A stretch of 36,466 nucleotides of DNA from a virus. The position numbers and the translations under genes were made by a program. Every line of letters starts with the position of its first letter. The first letter of the stretch is position 1. This document shows, piece by piece, positions 13,686-23,604 of this stretch. The stretch is from positions 1 to 36,466 of the IMG/VR virus record IMGVR_UViG_3300031143_000017; one strand, 5' to 3'. The notes beneath the pieces are model-generated. The model was not told where the DNA came from, ran no database searches, and saw only the letters and a program-made list of their open reading frames with translations.

Positions 13686-14723
13686 ATGGCAATTGATACA
13701 ATTAAATCTATAGCAGTACTGGACGGGGCAATCGCTACGGCAGATATTGCTAATGATGCAGTAACGGCAGACAAGCTTGCTAACTCAATCAATACAACTA
13801 TAGCAGCCAACACAACTACAGCTGGTGCCGCCCTACCAAAAGCTGGCGGTACGATGACGGGCGCATTAACTTTAAGTGGTGCTCCATCAGCTACTGGGCA
13901 TGCAACAACTAAAGCGTATGTTGATTCACTAACTTCACCCAGTTTTGCAGTCGGTGGAACTGTGTCAGAATATGTATCTGGTGGAACTACATACAGAGTT
14001 CACCTTTTCCTTGCAACATCAAGAATTTCATTTACTGGAAGTCTGACTTGTGATTATATGATTGTGGGTGGAGGCGGTGGTGCTGCACAGGCTGAGGGTA
14101 ATGCTGGTTCTACTGGTGGTGGTGGTGCTGGTGGTATGGTTGTCGCAACCTCACAAGCAGTCACATCTGGAAACTATGCAGTTGTAGTTGGTGCTGGTGG
14201 TGCTGCAGGAGCTAACGTGGCCGCATCTGCTGGAAATGGTGGTAATAGTTCCTTTAACGCACATACAGGAACAGGGGGTGGCGGTGCCCCAGACTACGGC
14301 ACAGATGGTAATGCTGGTGGTTCTGGTTCTGGTGGTTCAGAGAATAATACGCCAGCAGGCGCAGCTAACCAAGCATCTTACGCTGGAGTTACAAACGTAG
14401 CAGGATTTGGTAACGCTGGTGGTGCTGGTGGCGCATATGGCTCCGATGGTGGTTCGGGTGGTGGTGGTGGTGCTAGTGCTGCTGGTACTGCTTCAAATGG
14501 TAGTACTGCTGCTGGTGGTGCTGGTAAGACGAATGCATTTAGAACAGGGTCTAACGTAACATATGCGGCTGGTGGTGCTGGTGTCGCAGGCCAAACGAAT
14601 GGTGTTGCTGGTGCTGCAAACACAGGCAATGGTGCTTCGGGCGTTTCATCTACATCAGGTTCTAACACTAATGCTGCTGCAGGCGGTTCTGGTATTGTTG
14701 TTGTTAGATATGCCATATCATAA
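13686..14723 (+). CDS. Glycine-rich tail fibre adhesin
   Basis: Residues 1-75 contain fibre linker segments (IANDAVTADKLANSINTTIA; TMTGALTLSGAPSATGHATT). From about residue 118 the protein is dominated by glycine runs (VGGGGGAA, GGGGAGG, GGAGGAYG, GGSGGGGG), ending GGSGIVVVRYAIS. Such runs resemble the polyglycine-II sandwich adhesins of T-even gp38 and similar marine fibre domains, where variable loops between rigid glycine helices bind the receptor. Receptor binding is inferred. A 28-nt stretch (13747-13774) is identical to 31639-31666 in another fibre gene. A related but incomplete gene lies at the right end of the window. Confidence 0.7.
   Translation: MAIDTIKSIAVLDGAIATADIANDAVTADKLANSINTTIAANTTTAGAALPKAGGTMTGALTLSGAPSATGHATTKAYVDSLTSPSFAVGGTVSEYVSGGTTYRVHLFLATSRISFTGSLTCDYMIVGGGGGAAQAEGNAGSTGGGGAGGMVVATSQAVTSGNYAVVVGAGGAAGANVAASAGNGGNSSFNAHTGTGGGGAPDYGTDGNAGGSGSGGSENNTPAGAANQASYAGVTNVAGFGNAGGAGGAYGSDGGSGGGGGASAAGTASNGSTAAGGAGKTNAFRTGSNVTYAAGGAGVAGQTNGVAGAANTGNGASGVSSTSGSNTNAAAGGSGIVVVRYAIS
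13747..13774 (+). repeat. 28-nt exact repeat, copy 1
   Basis: Identical to 31639-31666. It encodes the shared linker around ANDAVTADK in two fibre genes about 18 kb apart and could act as a homologous-recombination site. Confidence 0.9.
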
Positions 14724-14726
14724 TAG

Positions 14727-14746
14727 GACGTATTAAATAACCGCAT
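14727..14746 (+). repeat. 20-bp exact repeat, copy 1
   Basis: GACGTATTAAATAACCGCAT is identical to 32765-32784. Both copies are intergenic, contain a late-promoter-like TTAAATA, and are followed by CATAAATA (35 and 5 nt downstream). Confidence 0.9.
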
Positions 14747-14780
14747 CAAGCCCAGACTAATTATCAAGTTTTGAAAGATG

Positions 14781-14788
14781 CATAAATA
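14781..14788 (+). promoter_or_regulatory. T4-type late promoter (CATAAATA)
   Basis: CATAAATA 33 nt before the gp8 start, differing from the consensus only at its first base. Confidence 0.6.
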
Positions 14789-14813
14789 AAAGTATAGGAA
14801 ACAGGAAACCATT

Positions 14814-16223
14814 ATGGCAGCAATTATAACAGAACATTTCAGACAGCACAATGCAGAACAATTTTTTGAATCGTTCTCGGAATCTGCTAAGACAACTTAT
14901 TATCTATTCATTGGTAAGAGTACTCCATTTACAACATCGACTACTGGTGGTGACGATACCTCTCCTCCTGTACCTATTGATGATGTAACAACGGAACATT
15001 ACAAATGGGATTCTATGCTTGCCGCAAAACTTATTTCATCATCTGATGTTTCATTTGCTCTACCTAGAAGGAACTGGGCAAACAGTACAACTTATGATAT
15101 GTACGAACATGATATCAGTGGTTCAAATACCACAACCAGCAGTGCAACAAATCTTTATGCTGGTACATACTTCTTTATGACTTCTGCTTACAGAGTTTAC
15201 AAAGTACTTGACAATAATGCTGGGGTTGCATATAGTGGTGCTGAACCTACATCTGAAACTTCAACTCCTTTTGAGTTGGGTGGTTACAGGTTGCAATACA
15301 TGTACAAGATTACAACTGCTGAAGTTACAAAATTCTTGACATCAGATTTCATGCCAGTAAGTACAGACGCAACTATTTCTGGTGACGCAGTAGATGGAGC
15401 ATTGGATGTTGTTCGTACTGTTGCTGGCACTGGTTACACAAACGGAACTTACTATTCTCCAGTTGATGGAGATGGTACAGGTGGTATTGTAAAGATTGTA
15501 GTAGCAGGTGGTGCAATTGTAAAACAAGGTTCTTCTGGTACAAACATGTACACAATCGGTAGTGGTTATAGGTTTGCAAATGTTAACTTGGCTGACGTAT
15601 ATTCTGACACATCTGTAAGTTCTGCCGCAAACATTGGTAGTGGTTCTGGTGGTTCGGTACAACCAATCATTTCACCAAAGGGTGGACATGGTAAGGATGC
15701 GGTACATGAACTTGGTGGCCACTTCGTAATAACTAACGTAAAGTTAGAACAGAATGAAGGTACAGACTTTACAGTTGCAAACGATTTCAGAGAAGTTGGA
15801 CTTGTGAAAGACCCATTCAACTTCGGCACAACAACTATTTCTACATCATCGACTGCAAGACAGACCTTAAAAGTTACCTTGGGTGCTGCTCCCTCTGCTG
15901 CATATGAGATTGATGAGGTTATCACTCAATCGGTTACTGGTGCAGTAGGTAGGGTTGTTGAGTTTGATTCAACTAACAATATTATATACTACCATCAAGA
16001 AAAATATGCAACTTATGGACTTCATGCAAATGGTAATTTAGTTGCATTTAGTGGTACTAATGTTATTACTGGCGGTACTAGTGGTGGTGTTGCTACAGCT
16101 GCAACTTATGCAACTCCAGAACTACAACCCGATAGTGGTAAGATTATCTATATAGAGAACAGGCGACCAATTAGTCGTGCCTCAGACCAAACAGAAGATA
16201 TTAAAATCGTAGTGGAATTCTAA
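14814..16223 (+). CDS. 8: Baseplate wedge protein gp8
   Basis: The N-terminal half matches gp8: TTYYLFIGKSTPF, the MLAAKLISSSDVSFALPRRN block followed by WANSTTYDMYEHD, and GGYRLQYMYKITTAEVTKFL. gp8 is a wedge subunit that in T4 binds gp7 and gp10 at the periphery. At 469 aa it is clearly longer than T4 gp8 (334 aa); the extra length lies in the middle and C-terminal half, which carries modules also seen in the other wedge proteins (GYTNGTYYSPVDGDGTGG; YEIDEVITQSVTGAVGRVVE). It has its own late promoter and is followed by the giant structural gene after 3 nt. Confidence 0.85.
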   Translation: MAAIITEHFRQHNAEQFFESFSESAKTTYYLFIGKSTPFTTSTTGGDDTSPPVPIDDVTTEHYKWDSMLAAKLISSSDVSFALPRRNWANSTTYDMYEHDISGSNTTTSSATNLYAGTYFFMTSAYRVYKVLDNNAGVAYSGAEPTSETSTPFELGGYRLQYMYKITTAEVTKFLTSDFMPVSTDATISGDAVDGALDVVRTVAGTGYTNGTYYSPVDGDGTGGIVKIVVAGGAIVKQGSSGTNMYTIGSGYRFANVNLADVYSDTSVSSAANIGSGSGGSVQPIISPKGGHGKDAVHELGGHFVITNVKLEQNEGTDFTVANDFREVGLVKDPFNFGTTTISTSSTARQTLKVTLGAAPSAAYEIDEVITQSVTGAVGRVVEFDSTNNIIYYHQEKYATYGLHANGNLVAFSGTNVITGGTSGGVATAATYATPELQPDSGKIIYIENRRPISRASDQTEDIKIVVEF

Positions 16224-16226
16224 ACA

Positions 16227-19200
16227 ATGGAAAATACAAATCTTAATGTAGCCCCGTATTATGATGATTTTGCAGAAGACAAAAACTTTCATAGGGTACT
16301 CTTTCGGCCTGGCTTTTCAGTCCAAGCGAGAGAGTTAACTGCACTTCAAACTATCCTTCAGAACCAAGTCGAAAGACATGGTAGACATATGTTCAAAGAA
16401 GGAACTGTAGTAATTCCAGGCTCAACTGGATTTACAACCGAATACTATGCAGTTAAATTAGAAGGACTTTTAGAGTCAACAGAAGTATCAGGTTACATTC
16501 AAGATTTTGTTGGTAAGAGAATCACTGGTGCTGCCAGTGGCGTTGTTGCAGAAGTTATTCAAGCAACCGCAGCAACATCAGCTGACCCTATCACTCTATT
16601 TGTAAAGTATGTTGCAACAGGTACAAACAATGTAACAACTGTTTTCAACGATGGCGAAAAGATATCTGCTAATGGTACTGTTGGTTCATTTGGTAGTGGT
16701 GTTGCCTCTGCACAACTTCAAGCACTTTCAGCAACAGCAACTGGTTCATCTGCAAACATTCAAGAAGGTGTTTACTTTGTTCGTGGACATTTTGTTAAGG
16801 TTGCAACACAAAGAATTATTCTAGACAAGTATACAAACACCCCAAACTATCGTATTGGTTTGACTGTTACAGAAACCCTAGAGACACCAGAAGAAGATGT
16901 ATCTCTTTTGGACAATGCACAAGGCTCTTCAAACGTAAACGCTAAAGGCGCGCACCGATTAAAGATTACACTTACCCTTGCAAAACTTGCTTTAGATTCA
17001 GTTCTAGATGGAGACTTCATTGAACTTCTTAGAACAAATACTGGTATCGTACAACAAAAAGCAAGAAACACAGAATACTCTGTTCTCGGCGAAACACTTG
17101 CCCGTAGAACTTTTGACGAATCTGGTGATTATTCAGTAAGTCCTTTCCAAATTGATATTCGTGAGACATCGAATGATGGATTGAATAATGGTATCTATGA
17201 CCCATTAGCAACTACTGACGATCAAAACTCTGCATCTGATGACTTCTTGACAATTCAAGTTGCGCCAGGCAAAGCATATGTTCGTGGTTATGAAGTAGAA
17301 ACTATTTCTCCAAGATACATTGATGTTCCTAAACCAAGAAGTTTTGAAAACTACAATGCCGCAGTTACCCCTGTAGAGGTTGGTAACTTTGTTCGTGTAA
17401 CAAACGCATTCAGTTCTCCAGAAATATCTCCATTCATCTCTGGCGACCTTTCAGAACCCTATAGACAGATTGGACTATTTGATACTAAAACATCATCTGC
17501 CGGATCATCGTCTGGTGCTCAAATTGGTATTGCTCGTGCAAGATCATTTGAACACTTCTCTGGTACTGCCAACAGTCAAAGTGAATTTGGTACAGACGCA
17601 GTATATAACCTATACCTTTTCGATATCAGAATGTTTACCAAAATTACATTAAGTGGTACTCCTTCTGCAATTCCTGTTGCTGGTGATAAAATCACTGGTG
17701 TAAGTACAGGTGCATATGGTTTCGTAGTTGCCCATGAGGTTGATGGTACGACTGACGTAACAGCAGCTGCTGTTGTCACAATTGCTAGTGTTACTGGTAT
17801 CTTCACTGTTGGTGAAAAGGTGACATGTTCTAGTTCTGCTGAAACTGATGAGATATTAGAAAATAGTTCAAATGCAGACTTAACACTTTCGGCTGTTAGT
17901 TCTTTTGACTTTAGTAGAGTTAAACAAGCATACATGCCCTCAACAGATAGTGGAACAGACCCACACTTTACATCTGATATTGTTCTTGAAGCAAGTACAA
18001 CTATAGCAGGACTTAACACAATTCTTACTGGTGATAAAGATGCGGTTACTGGTTTCCAGACAGACTATGGTACAGAACTAGAAGTTGGAGATATTATTTC
18101 TATACCTTCTGGTACAAGTGGTGCTTTGGAAGAAAGAAGAGTGGATGCAATTTCTGGCCAGACACTTGATTTAAGTGCTGATGTTTCTGGCGCTATTTCT
18201 TCAGTTGCCTTTGTTCGTAAGAGGGCATCTCTTCGTGACCAGAATAAAAACATTCTTCTCCGTAAACTTCAGAAGAATTCAATTAAAACATTAAAGACGA
18301 CATTAAATAACGGAGTCTCAGATACTTCAGTTGTTATTCGTAGGACTTTCGTAGGACAGTCTAACTCAGGCGGTGATCTTTCTTTCTCTGCTGGTGCAAA
18401 TGAAACATTCAATGCTGTATCTAATACCGATTATGTTTTGACTGTGTTAGTTGCTGGTACTGGTGGTACTGCTGTTGCTGGAGATAAGATTGATTTAACA
18501 AATGCACACATAACCTTTACTGGTGCTGGTACTGGCTCTATTGTGATTGGAGATAGTACTGATTCCCCATTTGGTAACGGCGCAACAGTAAGACTTATTA
18601 CTACAATTACAAGAACTACAGTACAAGAAAAATCTAAAACAAGAACTAGAATGTATCAAGTACTTGTTCATAATGCTGGTATTGGTGGTACTGCAAAATA
18701 TGGTGTTTCTGCACATCAACCTGATATTTCATTAGGTGTATCAGACATCCATAAACTATGGGCAGTGTTTGATTCTGAGGGTGCTTCAACAGACCCCGTA
18801 CTTCCTCAGTGGACAGTAACAGGTTCAACAGGTAACTTCACACAAGGTGAATTGATTACTGGTACTACGTCTGGCGCAAAGGCAAGAGTTGTAAATACAA
18901 TTTCTCCTGTGACATTCATTCCAATCAACAACACTGATTTTGAAACTGGCGAAACTATTACTGGTGCAGAGAGTGCTGAAACTGGAAGTCTAGATACCTT
19001 TACTGCTGGTTCTAGAATTATAACAAACGACTTTGTGTTAGATAATGGACAAAGAGATAACTTCTACGATATTGGTAGGATTGTTCGTAAACCAAATACA
19101 GTCGCCCCTGTTGGACGATTGATGATTGTTGCAGACTACTTTACTCATGGTACAGGAGACTTCTTTAATGTTGACTCATACAGTGCCATTAGTTACAAAG

Positions 19201-22200
19201 ATATTCCAACATATTCAGCAACTCGCGTTGACCCAGAGGTTGCAGACCCTACTGGTGAATATGACTTGCGTGATACAGTGGACTTTAGGCCCCGTGTTGC
19301 CGATGCAACTACAACAACTCAGACTATCCAAACTCAAACTGTTTATAGAGTAACTTCGTATTCCTTTAATATGGAATCACGCTCTTTTGCTGGGTCTGGT
19401 TCATCCACAGTATCAATACCAAAAGACAATTCAAACTTCATCTATGACTTAGACTTCCATGTTGGAAGAAAGGATTCTTTATTCATTGCTGCTGATGGTA
19501 AATTCAAAGTGGTTCGTGGTGCAGATTCAGAAGTTCCACAAACACCTAAGCCAATTGATGACGCAATGAAACTTGCAGATTTAGATTTGCCTCCATTTGT
19601 TATTGATGTTAATGACGTAACTTATACCTCAGTTAATAATCGTAGATACACAATGCGTGACATTGGTAAACTAGAAGCTCGTATTGAGAACATAGAATAC
19701 TACACTGCATTGAACCTTCTAGAGAAGGATGCAAATACATTACAGATTCAAGATGCTGATGGATTTGATAGATTCAAATCTGGTTTCTTGGTTGACAACT
19801 TTAAAGGACATGCAACTGGTGATGTTCAACACGCAGACTATAGAAACTCTATAGATATGCAACATGGAGAATTGCGTCCGAAGTACTTTATGAAGGGTGT
19901 AACTCTTTCAGAAGAAAATACAACTGCCTCTGATAGAAGTAATGACCAGTATGCAAAAACTGGTGACATTATAACTCTTCCTTATACACACAAGGTTGCA
20001 GTAGAACAACCATATGCAACTCGCATTGAAAACCTAAACCCCGTGTTATCATTTGCTTGGGCTGGTATTTGTAGATTATCTCCATCAGGTGATGAGTGGT
20101 TTGAAACTGCTAGAATCCCAGATTTGATTGTCAATCGTGAAGGAAACTTCGATACAGTTTTAGCACAAAATGCAAATGCATTAGGAACAATATGGAATGC
20201 ATGGCAAACTCAGTGGAGTGGAGTAACAACTTCAACTAGTAATGAGTGGAGGTCTTCGGGACGCCGTGTATTGCGTAGAACAGTAACTAATGAACGTGGA
20301 ACATTGTCTAGAAGAGGTGTTACTACTACTGTAGTTGCTCAAATAGATACAGAGTCACAAGGTGATAGAGTAGTATCTCGCGCTTTAATTCCATTCATTC
20401 GTGCAAGAAACATTACGTTTACTGTTACTGGATTGAAGCCTCTTACTAAAGTATATCCATTCTTTGACAAATCGAATGTCGCTGCCTTGGTAACACCATC
20501 TGGTGGAAGTGCTGGTGGAAACCTTGTCTCATCTGCCTCAGGAAAAGTAGAAGGTACGTTTGCAATCCCTAACCCCAATGTTCAAGGAAACTCACGTTTC
20601 AGAACTGGTGATAGGTTATTCAGATTGACCTCTTCTACTGTAAATGCACTTTCTCCAGAACCAGAAACTTTCGCACAAGCAATTTATTCTGCAACTGGTA
20701 TCCTAAGTACAATTCAAGAAACTATTGTTGCTACTCGTAATGCAAGAGTTGAGGTTCGTAATCCATCTCAACAAGAAACAACTAGCAGACAAATTTCTGA
20801 CAGAACAGCACAAGTTGGCTGGTACGACCCACTTGCACAATCATTTATGCCTGTGGCATCAGGTGGTGAGTATATTACTAAGATTGATACTTTCTTTCAA
20901 GGTAAAGATTCTACACTTCCAGTTACTATTCAAATTCGTGAAATGTCTAACGGGTATCCTACAAACAAGGTTCTCCCATTTGCTACTAAGTCACTTGAAC
21001 CTTCAGAAGTTTCTATCTCTGAAGATGCATCTGTGGCCACTACAGTTACATTTGATGAACCTGTCTATGTAAAGGATGGTGTTGAATATTGTATAGTGAT
21101 GTTCACTGACTCACAAAACTACTTAACATGGATTTCTCGAATGGGAGAAACTGATGTGGGTGGTTCTCGTTTAGTTTCTGACCAACCATATCTTGGAGTT
21201 TTATTTAAATCACAAAACAATTCTACATGGACTGCATATGATTTAGAAGACTTGAAGTTTACTATATATCGTGCAACCTTTGATATATCTAAGACTGCTG
21301 CTGTAACATTAGTTAATGATGTGCTTCCAGTTAAGACACTTAAAGAAAACCCAATTAGAACATTTGCTAGTACAAGTAAAATTAAAGTTTCTCACAACGA
21401 TCATCACATGTACACTACAACTAATAATGTGACAATTGCTGGTGTTAGTTCTGGAGTGAATACAACATTAAATAGTTCTCTAGCGGCCGGTGCAACTAGT
21501 TTATCTCTTGCATCAGATACAGGATTCCCAAATAGTGGAACTGTCTTTGTTAAGATTGGTAGTGAAATTACATCTGGAACTATTTCTGGAACAACTATTT
21601 CCTCACTAACTCGCGCAGTAGAAGGAACAGACGTTCTACATGCAGATGCTTCAGTAGTAGAGTTATACGAACTAAGTGGTATTCCTCTAACACAAATTAA
21701 CAAGACGCATGTCGCATTAGGTGACATTCAGATGGATTCGTATACTTTATCAACAACTGCTAGTGCTGATGGAAGCATTACTGGTGGTGGTAAAACTGTT
21801 ACTGCAACAGAGAATGCATTGATTGATACTATGCAAACTCTTGTTCCAGTTATTGAACATCCAAATACAACCATTTCTGCTAAGTCAAGAACAACAACTG
21901 GTACTTCTCCAAGTGGTGCTCAACAGTCTTTCGTAAAACAAACTCTGTCTCAGGCAGATCAAATTCCGATTACTGATAACTATTACTTCGAAGTACCTAA
22001 GATTATTTGTTCACAAATTAATGAGACTTCCGAGCTATCGGGTAACAAATCATTTGAACTTATCTTTACGATGACTTCATCTGCTGAAAACCTTTCGCCT
22101 ATCATAGATTTGGATAGAAAGACTTTAGTTACAGTTGCAAATAGATTAGACAACATAGATACATCAGCCGATGTATTCCCAGTTGCAGAATTTAATTCTC

Positions 22201-22580
22201 CGACTGAACCAGAAGGAGATTCGGGTGAGGTTGTTTATATTACTCGTAAGGCACAATTAAAAACTCCTGCTACATCTCTGAAGTGTTTCGTTGATGCAGT
22301 TAAGTTTGATAGTGCAGAAATTCAACTAATGTACAAAGTACTACGTTCAGATGATTCATCAGATTTCAATGAAATCGGTTGGACATATTTCAATACTACT
22401 GGTGTGCCAGATTCGAATGTTAACTCTTCAGTTGATTTTGATGACTTTATTGAAAGAGAATATAGTGTAAATAATTTACCACAATTTATTTCTTTTGCGA
22501 TTAAGATTAGAATGCAAGGAACAAACTGTGCAGAACCACCTCGTATAAAAGACTTACGAGCAATTGCATTGGCGACTTAA
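16227..22580 (+). CDS. Giant virion structural protein, DUF4815-type (gp9/gp10 position)
   Basis: This 2117-aa protein is the largest in the window. Its start (NVAPYYDDFAEDKNFHRVLF then RPGFSVQARELTALQTILQN) is the hallmark of DUF4815-type proteins of marine T4-like phages. Residues 80-950 hold repeated small beta modules (GKRITGAASGVVAEV, GDKITGVSTGAYGFV, GELITGTTSGAKARV, GETITGAESAETG). Central and C-terminal parts resemble a receptor or wedge scaffold (GWYDPLAQSFMPV, DTFFQGKDSTLPVTIQIREM). Its place after gp8 matches gp9/gp10, so a peripheral baseplate role linking wedges to fibres is likely. No enzyme motif. Translation begins 3 nt after the gp8 stop. Confidence 0.75.
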   Translation: MENTNLNVAPYYDDFAEDKNFHRVLFRPGFSVQARELTALQTILQNQVERHGRHMFKEGTVVIPGSTGFTTEYYAVKLEGLLESTEVSGYIQDFVGKRITGAASGVVAEVIQATAATSADPITLFVKYVATGTNNVTTVFNDGEKISANGTVGSFGSGVASAQLQALSATATGSSANIQEGVYFVRGHFVKVATQRIILDKYTNTPNYRIGLTVTETLETPEEDVSLLDNAQGSSNVNAKGAHRLKITLTLAKLALDSVLDGDFIELLRTNTGIVQQKARNTEYSVLGETLARRTFDESGDYSVSPFQIDIRETSNDGLNNGIYDPLATTDDQNSASDDFLTIQVAPGKAYVRGYEVETISPRYIDVPKPRSFENYNAAVTPVEVGNFVRVTNAFSSPEISPFISGDLSEPYRQIGLFDTKTSSAGSSSGAQIGIARARSFEHFSGTANSQSEFGTDAVYNLYLFDIRMFTKITLSGTPSAIPVAGDKITGVSTGAYGFVVAHEVDGTTDVTAAAVVTIASVTGIFTVGEKVTCSSSAETDEILENSSNADLTLSAVSSFDFSRVKQAYMPSTDSGTDPHFTSDIVLEASTTIAGLNTILTGDKDAVTGFQTDYGTELEVGDIISIPSGTSGALEERRVDAISGQTLDLSADVSGAISSVAFVRKRASLRDQNKNILLRKLQKNSIKTLKTTLNNGVSDTSVVIRRTFVGQSNSGGDLSFSAGANETFNAVSNTDYVLTVLVAGTGGTAVAGDKIDLTNAHITFTGAGTGSIVIGDSTDSPFGNGATVRLITTITRTTVQEKSKTRTRMYQVLVHNAGIGGTAKYGVSAHQPDISLGVSDIHKLWAVFDSEGASTDPVLPQWTVTGSTGNFTQGELITGTTSGAKARVVNTISPVTFIPINNTDFETGETITGAESAETGSLDTFTAGSRIITNDFVLDNGQRDNFYDIGRIVRKPNTVAPVGRLMIVADYFTHGTGDFFNVDSYSAISYKDIPTYSATRVDPEVADPTGEYDLRDTVDFRPRVADATTTTQTIQTQTVYRVTSYSFNMESRSFAGSGSSTVSIPKDNSNFIYDLDFHVGRKDSLFIAADGKFKVVRGADSEVPQTPKPIDDAMKLADLDLPPFVIDVNDVTYTSVNNRRYTMRDIGKLEARIENIEYYTALNLLEKDANTLQIQDADGFDRFKSGFLVDNFKGHATGDVQHADYRNSIDMQHGELRPKYFMKGVTLSEENTTASDRSNDQYAKTGDIITLPYTHKVAVEQPYATRIENLNPVLSFAWAGICRLSPSGDEWFETARIPDLIVNREGNFDTVLAQNANALGTIWNAWQTQWSGVTTSTSNEWRSSGRRVLRRTVTNERGTLSRRGVTTTVVAQIDTESQGDRVVSRALIPFIRARNITFTVTGLKPLTKVYPFFDKSNVAALVTPSGGSAGGNLVSSASGKVEGTFAIPNPNVQGNSRFRTGDRLFRLTSSTVNALSPEPETFAQAIYSATGILSTIQETIVATRNARVEVRNPSQQETTSRQISDRTAQVGWYDPLAQSFMPVASGGEYITKIDTFFQGKDSTLPVTIQIREMSNGYPTNKVLPFATKSLEPSEVSISEDASVATTVTFDEPVYVKDGVEYCIVMFTDSQNYLTWISRMGETDVGGSRLVSDQPYLGVLFKSQNNSTWTAYDLEDLKFTIYRATFDISKTAAVTLVNDVLPVKTLKENPIRTFASTSKIKVSHNDHHMYTTTNNVTIAGVSSGVNTTLNSSLAAGATSLSLASDTGFPNSGTVFVKIGSEITSGTISGTTISSLTRAVEGTDVLHADASVVELYELSGIPLTQINKTHVALGDIQMDSYTLSTTASADGSITGGGKTVTATENALIDTMQTLVPVIEHPNTTISAKSRTTTGTSPSGAQQSFVKQTLSQADQIPITDNYYFEVPKIICSQINETSELSGNKSFELIFTMTSSAENLSPIIDLDRKTLVTVANRLDNIDTSADVFPVAEFNSPTEPEGDSGEVVYITRKAQLKTPATSLKCFVDAVKFDSAEIQLMYKVLRSDDSSDFNEIGWTYFNTTGVPDSNVNSSVDFDDFIEREYSVNNLPQFISFAIKIRMQGTNCAEPPRIKDLRAIALAT

Positions 22581-22581
22581 T

Positions 22582-22809
22582 ATGGCAGATTATTTAAAAG
22601 TACAAGAACATCCAGACCTTGCCCGTGATATAGTTTCGGGGGCAATCGTCAACACAAATATGCAAGCATATGAAGCTGCTGTAAATCGCTCTAGGAATGT
22701 TAAACAACAAAAAGACAGTATTAGGGATGCAGTAAGGGACATAAATAACTTAAAGTGTGAGATGCACGAAATAAAATCTTTACTTTTAAAACTAGTGGAT
22801 AAAGAATAA
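22582..22809 (+). CDS. Small coiled-coil protein of the baseplate region (75 aa)
   Basis: I use ATG 22582 (MADYLKVQEHPDLARD), just after the previous stop, rather than an upstream ATG at 22564 lying inside that gene. The N-terminus resembles small proteins conserved in this genome position in marine T4-like phages. From residue 30 the charged heptad-like sequence (KQQKDSIRDAVRDINNLKCE, MHEIKSLLLKLVDKE) predicts a coiled coil, perhaps an assembly factor or a short trimeric connector. Its stop overlaps the next start by 1 nt (TAATG). Function unknown. Confidence 0.65.
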   Translation: MADYLKVQEHPDLARDIVSGAIVNTNMQAYEAAVNRSRNVKQQKDSIRDAVRDINNLKCEMHEIKSLLLKLVDKE

Positions 22810-23213
22810 TGGCAGATCGTAATACACCAACATCATTTACCCTTGAACAATGGAGAGTTGAGTTCAATGAACTCGCTGTGGATATCGGTGACATAGCTTC
22901 TCTTCCTAGCACAGTGGGTGGACAGTCCGTAACAGATGTTATTGAAGCAGTTGTTCAACTTAACAGTGGGTTGATAACCTCTACTTCAGTCTTAGACCTT
23001 GCAGACTCCACAGGCGCTGGTGTTGCACGAATAAAACTAGGCACATCAGACGACCTACAAATGTACCATGATGGTAATAATTCTATTATTGCACATTCTG
23101 GTACGGGTTCATTAACTTTGGCCTCAGACTCAACAACTTTAACATTCCCAGCAGTTGGTGGGGCAATTTCAACAGAAGGTTTTAGTATTGCTCTTGCGGT
23201 TGCGCTTGGTTAA
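22809..23213 (+). CDS. Small fibre-type structural protein (134 aa)
   Basis: The start TSFTLEQWRVEFNELAVDIG and the shaft-like DDLQMYHDGNNSIIAHSGTG are found in marine phage fibre proteins. The protein ends STEGFSIALAVALG, almost the same ending as the gene at 29743 (ATALAIALG); in both cases the next gene belongs to the MANxFKNA family. Probably a short fibre or fibre adaptor anchored to the baseplate. Confidence 0.6.
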   Translation: MADRNTPTSFTLEQWRVEFNELAVDIGDIASLPSTVGGQSVTDVIEAVVQLNSGLITSTSVLDLADSTGAGVARIKLGTSDDLQMYHDGNNSIIAHSGTGSLTLASDSTTLTFPAVGGAISTEGFSIALAVALG

Positions 23214-23217
23214 GACC

Positions 23218-23225
23218 TATAAATA
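23218..23225 (+). promoter_or_regulatory. T4-type late promoter (TATAAATA)
   Basis: Exact TATAAATA 30 nt before the gene at 23248, directly after the previous stop. Confidence 0.7.
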
Positions 23226-23247
23226 ATAGAGATTAAGGAAAACAATA

Positions 23248-23592
23248 ATGGCCAATAATTTTAAAAACGCATTTGCAACGAGTGTATCCACTAATGCTGG
23301 TTCTCCAACAGATGTTTATACAGCAAACAATGGAAGTGCATGTAATTCGATTCTTATCGAACTTGACATTTCAAACACAGGTACTTCAGCAGTACAGGTT
23401 ACAGTTTTAATTTTGGATAGTAGTGCAAGTGCATCATTCCATATTATTAAAAATGCTCCTCTACCAGTTGGTTCCTCGTTGAAAGTGGTGTCTGGACAGA
23501 AGGTCGTTTTAAACGGCAATGATAAGGTTCGAGTTTACGCCTCTGCAAACACTGTAGATGTAGTTGCATCCATCCTAGAAGATGTATCATAA
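23248..23592 (+). CDS. MANxFKNA-family small structural protein, copy 1
   Basis: The 114-aa protein starts MANNFKNAFATSV and has the composition of a single beta-sandwich (alternating Val/Ile/Thr strands, e.g. VQVTVLILDSSASASFHIIK and GQKVVLNGNDKVRVYAS). It is paralogous to the gene at 30398: both share the start, the DSSAS...H turn, the GQK..L...D..KV block and an acidic end. A decoration or fibre-tip role is likely from context; I know no function. It has a late promoter and AAGGAA. Confidence 0.6.
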   Translation: MANNFKNAFATSVSTNAGSPTDVYTANNGSACNSILIELDISNTGTSAVQVTVLILDSSASASFHIIKNAPLPVGSSLKVVSGQKVVLNGNDKVRVYASANTVDVVASILEDVS

Positions 23593-23604
23593 GGGAGTTT
23601 ATTA

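Noticed and set aside
14378-14851. 157-aa reverse-strand open frame opposite the glycine-rich adhesin
   Set aside because: It is Pro/Ala-rich because it is the antisense of Gly/Ala codons. No promoter or ribosome site, and all real genes here are on the plus strand.
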